Assembly: GCA_945643635.1 (NCBI GenBank)
Contig: CALZFC010000354.1
Coordinates: 310,001-374,000, forward strand
DNA from: Allodiplogaster sudhausi
Lineage: Eukaryota; Nematoda; Chromadorea; Rhabditida; Diplogasteridae
Direction of reading: 5' to 3'
Length of the DNA: 64,000 bases
The notes below the pieces were generated by a model. The model had not been told where the DNA came from. It made no database searches and worked only from the letters and a program-made list of their open reading frames with translations. Shown piece by piece: positions 60,306 to 64,000 of this stretch (position 1 is its first letter; the number at the start of each line of letters is the position of its first letter). Made by a program: the position numbers and the translations under genes.

Positions 60306-60519
60306 CACACCTGCCCTTGCTCTTCTGCTTCCTTCTCTGCCTCATGCTCCTCAGTTCTCTCACTTCTCTGCGTCTCTCCCCCTTTTCTCTCACTTCTCTG
60401 TGTCTCTCGCCCTCTTGTCGGTCACTCGTCAAGTGACTTCTCTCGCAGCGGAAAGCGGAACCGCCCTGAGGCAGTCCCCACCCTCCTCGATCTGTCTGCT
60501 TGTGTCCACTGCCACGAGG
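59800..60519 (-). CDS. Cys-containing protein, last two exons
   Basis: Exons 60,519–60,438 and 59,892–59,800 join in phase 0. The first encodes VAVDTSRQIEEGGDCLRAVP and ends SAARE; the second encodes CAVQGDCPCTPEIKYARVAR and ends AELKSDDVVY with stop TAG. The intron holds a (GA)n array on one side and a (CT)n array on the other (plus-strand view). Four Cys in about 60 residues suggest an extracellular product. Upstream exons would lie beyond 60.5 kb on minus but are not clear. Family not recognised. Confidence 0.4.
60125..60425. repeat. (CT)n-rich array
   Basis: Pyrimidine-rich on plus for ~300 bp. The long Ser/Leu frames it produces are artefacts. Confidence 0.9.
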
Positions 60520-60534
60520 CTAATTGCAATCGCT

Positions 60535-60680
60535 CGCTCGCTCTCTCTGCCTCTCTCTCTCACTCTCTCTAACTCTCTCCCTCTCTCACTTTCTCTCTCT
60601 ATTCTCTCCGTCTCTCTCTGTCTCTCACTGCCTCTCTCCCTCTCTCGCTCTCTCTCTCTCTCTCTCTATACAAACTCCCT
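60535..60680. repeat. (CT)n array
   Basis: Pyrimidine array on plus, followed after ~70 bp of unique sequence by a purine array (60,748–60,880). Confidence 0.9.
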
Positions 60681-60747
60681 AAGGCAGTCTCCTCACCACA
60701 CACCCTGATTACGCCGCTTGAACAGCGCGCGACTCAACGCGCGAAGT

Positions 60748-60880
60748 GATGAGAGAGAAGGAGAGAGAAAGAACCAGGGAAAGAAAGAGAGAGCGAGAGA
60801 GAAACCGAGAGAGAAAAGAAACAGAGAGAAAGTGAGAATGAGACTGAGAGAGAAAGAGAGAACAAGAGAAAGAATTATAG
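60748..60880. repeat. (GA)n array
   Basis: Purine array on plus, opposite in strand bias to both neighbouring arrays. Confidence 0.9.
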
Positions 60881-61088
60881 ACTGAAGCAACGAAGGCCAC
60901 TGTGCATAAGCGTTGTGTCCACCCTCGCCGTGGCAAAATTCGGCATCATTTCATTTGGAGCGTGCTGAAAATAGGTCAGATGATCCGCTAGTATTACTAT
61001 TTATAATTTTTTTAAAGTTATTAATTAATGTTATTATTAACGTTAACGTAAACTCCTTGCCTGCTTGAATGTTTCTATGGTTACCAAT

Positions 61089-61590
61089 AGTTCTCTTTCT
61101 CTCTGTTTCTCTCTCTCTCTATTTCTGTTTCTCTCTCTGTGTTTTTCTCTCTCTCTCCGTGTTTCTCTCTCTCTCTCTCTCTCTTTGATGTCTGTACTTT
61201 CATCTTTGATGAAGCACAGAAGAGCAATAAGACGAGGTGAGCAGTGCCAACAGAGGCTCTAATAACTAATACGGGCTCCTCCTCATTTGCGTGGAATCTA
61301 TTCTCTCGCTCTTTCACTCTCTCTCTTCATCTGTTTTCCTCTCCTTCTCTCTCTCTCTCTCTCTATCTCCTACATGCTCTGTCTCTCTGTCCCTCTATCT
61401 CCCTCTATCGCTCTTTGTCTCATGTCAATCTTTTTCTATCCTCTATGTCCCTCTTTGGTTTCTCAATCACTCTCTCTCTCTCTTTTCTCTCTCTTTCTCT
61501 CTCTCCACCCCCTCGCTCTCTCTCTCTTTCTCTCTCTAATTCTATACGTTCATGCTCTCTCTCTCTCTCTATTTTTCTGTCCGTCACTCC
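61089..61590. repeat. (CT)n arrays
   Basis: Two pyrimidine arrays (61,089–61,188 and 61,305–61,590) around a short unique island at 61,190–61,300. Confidence 0.9.
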
Positions 61591-61734
61591 GTCTCTGAAT
61601 ATGCATAAGCGGACTGTGTAATATGAGAAGCGAATTATGCGGATGGATTCCTCGGGGGTGGAAGGAGGAGAGGGTGGGGGTGAGAAAAAGGGAAGACCGC
61701 TCAGCATGGAGTGAAGGGATGCGCACATAGGATT

Positions 61735-61737
61735 CTA

Positions 61738-61781
<44 letters not shown>

Positions 61782-61965
61782 TTTCTCTAACCACCATTTT
61801 TCTCACACCGTTTCCCTCTCTCTCCTTCTCTCTCTCACACTATCTGCCTCTCGCTCTCTAACTCTTTCAAACTCACTCTTTCTTTAACCACCATTTTTCT
61901 CACACCATATCCCTCTCTCTAGTTTCGTCTCTCTCTCTATCTCTCTCTCTCTCACTCTCTCGACC
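61735..61965. repeat. (CT)n array with internal duplication
   Basis: Pyrimidine array in which an AACCACCATTTTTCTCACAC segment occurs twice (about 61,788 and 61,887). Confidence 0.9.
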
Positions 61966-62261
61966 TCATCCATGGAGAGTGCTAATCCGCCTTGCCCGTC
62001 CTCCTCTACAATTCCTCCTCAATTCCGTCCTACTAGAGAGAATGTCTCGCGTGAGAAGCAGGGCATATAAGAAGTCGTCCATGCAAAATGTCCTAACCAA
62101 TCGAGCAATACAAAAAAATCGCTTTTGAATTCGCGCATTTTTTGCCTGGATACAAAGGCGAGAGAGCATGTGTGATTCGGAGAGATGCCACACTGAAATG
62201 TTCTCGTACACTAGAGCACGTTTTTACTAGATGAATTGAAAGAGAAGTTGCACAAGAAACA

Positions 62262-62402
62262 AAATAATAATAATAATAATTACTACAAAAAAGTAATAAT
62301 AATAATAATAATAATTATTATTATTATAACTCTAATTATAATTATAATATTAATTATTGTTATCATTATTTTATTATAATAATAATAATAATAATAATAG
62401 TA
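62262..62402. repeat. (AAT)n/(ATT)n tracts
   Basis: Trinucleotide runs of both orientations (AATAATAAT…ATTATTATT…AATAATAAT) that can pair with each other. Confidence 0.9.
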
Positions 62403-62660
62403 GAAATAATAGATGCGGACTGCCACGAGGCAGTCTAGTTGTCCAATTATAAAATCCGTGAATGTCAAGTGGAATGTGAACCGCTTACAGATTGTCCCAT
62501 TGACTTTCAAAGTGCTTGAAAAGTAAATACATAAAAACGTTTTCGGCTCTCCTGTAAAACAACATTCTCTTCTCACTTTTTCAGCGCCTTCTCCCTTATC
62601 CCATTTCCCAATTTGCCGCCTGATCCGCCAAGAAGTCAGCTCGTGGAATGTCCTTCTGCA
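62403..62660 (-). other. Unique islands, possible short exons
   Basis: Minus frames LKVNGTICKRFTFHLTF (~62,510–62,430) and DIPRADFLADQAANWEMG (~62,650–62,590) stand out in composition but have no secure splice partners. Confidence 0.25.
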
Positions 62661-62669
62661 TTTTTTTTT

Positions 62670-63062
62670 GCAGTCTTCTTTCCTCTCTCTCTCTCTCGCT
62701 CTCTCTCTCACTCTTTCTCTCTGCATCTCTCCGTCTCCACGTCTCTATCTCTGCTGCCTCTCCTTTTTCGGGTGGTGCAAACGACATTGCTTTCCATTAG
62801 GCCCTTTTCTGTCCGCCCTCTCGGATTTTGGCGCTGTCTGTCTCCGCTTTCTCTCATTCTCCGTCTCTCTCTCTAGCATCGTTTCTTTCCCTCTCTCTTC
62901 CTCTCTCTCTCTCTCTCTTACTCGTCCCTATCTTTTATTCTCTCTTTCTCTCCCAAAACTTCTCCCTATCCCTCTTTGCTTTTCACTTCACTACCATCAT
63001 GCACCTCTTCCTTTTCGCCTTCCCACCCTGTGATTCTATTTCGCTCTTTGTTCCTTTCCATT

Positions 63063-63104
<42 letters not shown>

Positions 63105-63380
63105 AATTTTCTCATTCTTTCACCAAATCTCTTGGCTGTTCTTCTTCTTACATAGCTGATTCTCTCATATTCAGCGCTATTCCTGTCTCTCAATCTCTCT
63201 TTTCTCATTTTGTCTACCTGTCTCTCTCTCTCTATTCTCTCTCTCTTCTCTCTTCTCTCTCCATCACTCCTTCTTCTCTATATCTCTCTTTCTTCTCTCT
63301 ATCTCTCTTTCTTCTCTTTCTCTTCTCCCTCTCTCTCTATCTATCTCTTCTTTCTCCTTCTTTCTCTCCTCTCTCTATCT
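62670..63380. repeat. Long (CT)n-rich region
   Basis: About 700 bp of pyrimidine-rich plus strand with several pure (CT)n stretches (e.g. 63,070–63,100); no gene. Confidence 0.9.
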
Positions 63381-63554
63381 CAGAAACTGCTTCCTTCTAC
63401 TTTTCCGGCGAAGCAGCGCTCGATAGAGCTCGCTTTGGCATAAAAAATATGTATCCACGAATATTTCGAAGGTCAGTTTTTCCATTTTTTCCTTCAGCTC
63501 AGAACGACGGAGACGCATTGTACAATCCCATGTATTTTTGCATTTTCGTCCTTC

Positions 63555-63727
63555 AGAGAGAGAGAGACAGAGAGAAAGAGAGGGAGAGCGGCGAGAGAGA
63601 GGGAGAGAGCGAGAGAGAGAGAACGAGAGAGCCAGAAAGAGCGAGAGAAATTGAAAGAAAGAGAGAGAAAGAGAGGAGGGGAGGAGCGAGGAGAACGAGA
63701 GAGAGAAAGCAAGATACTGAGAATGGA

Positions 63728-63776
<49 letters not shown>
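63555..63776. repeat. (GA)n array
   Basis: Purine array on plus; the pure (GA)n part is 63,736–63,774. Between it and the preceding CT array lies an island (63,395–63,550) with a − frame (DTYFLCQSELYRALLRRK) of unknown status. Confidence 0.9.
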
Positions 63777-64000
63777 AATATTAGCAGGCACAAAATTTAG
63801 GCGACAAAATTCCCATGCGATTGCATTGTTCACATGAACATTCATCACAAGATTCTCTGGTTGTGCGTATTTTTCTCCTCGTTTTTTTCCAACGCATAGA
63901 CATAGTTAATTTAGAAGTTTATTATTGACAAAAAAAAGAACTAAACAAGATTGCTCAATTGACTTTCTATGTCCGAATTGTTATTGTTGCTATCTTTTTT

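Noticed and set aside
62828..63778. 316-codon plus frame, the longest in the window
   Set aside because: Produced by (CT)n and (GA)n arrays; no splice signals or domain.

Overview
This is eukaryotic, intron-rich, AT-rich DNA (GT–AG introns, mostly with TTTCAG-type acceptors) from a nematode. The main evidence is chemoreceptor genes: one complete gene with the layout of the nematode Srx family and several Srg-like genes, since serpentine chemoreceptors of these classes are restricted to nematodes. Extreme (CT)n/(GA)n arrays, palindromic transposons and tandem paralogues are everywhere. I cannot name the species.

Layout. 0–4 kb: no convincing gene, one short inverted-repeat transposon (1.80–2.28 kb). 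4.0–5.8 kb (+): a C2H2 zinc-finger protein with an acidic middle, resembling accessory proteins of animal DNA transposons. 6.6–9.2 kb: an Srg-like receptor on − and a 3' receptor fragment on +, converging inside a perfect 609-bp duplication. 9.7–20.7 kb: four copies of an undescribed-looking family in mixed orientation. The two full copies (407 and 395 aa) have a signal peptide, a Cys-rich Ly-6/ET-like ectodomain, one membrane helix, an Arg-rich juxtamembrane segment, a Thr-Gln repeat and a Lys/Glu-rich tail. The two partial copies are an in-frame internal deletion (138 aa) and a 5'-truncated copy with a stop. 21.9–26.8 kb and 33.5–34.5 kb (−): two related Srg-like receptors, both damaged, the first carrying a 2-kb foldback transposon in an intron. 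28.9–33.0 kb (+): a multi-pass membrane protein. 35.5–38.7 kb (−): small membrane or secreted proteins. 40.6–45.0 kb (−): a complete srx-like receptor (312 aa) with transposons in two introns and at its 3' end. 47.8–54.6 kb (+): two tandem 10-exon short-chain dehydrogenases (258 and 260 aa) whose exon lengths match except in the last exon. 56.0–64.0 kb: short − strand exons of secreted or membrane proteins embedded in long polypurine/polypyrimidine arrays.

The genes do not form an operon. The window is a chemosensory and surface-protein neighbourhood being reshaped by tandem duplication, partial deletion and non-autonomous transposons. At least five foldback or short inverted-repeat element types are recognisable: a TTAA-flanked pair, a TA-flanked foldback with Tc1-like ends, a family ending in CCGTATTTTCT, a family with GGGCGATCACCG termini, and small hairpins. 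Exon boundaries come from splice consensus, phase arithmetic and comparison between paralogues inside the window; nothing was aligned to a database.
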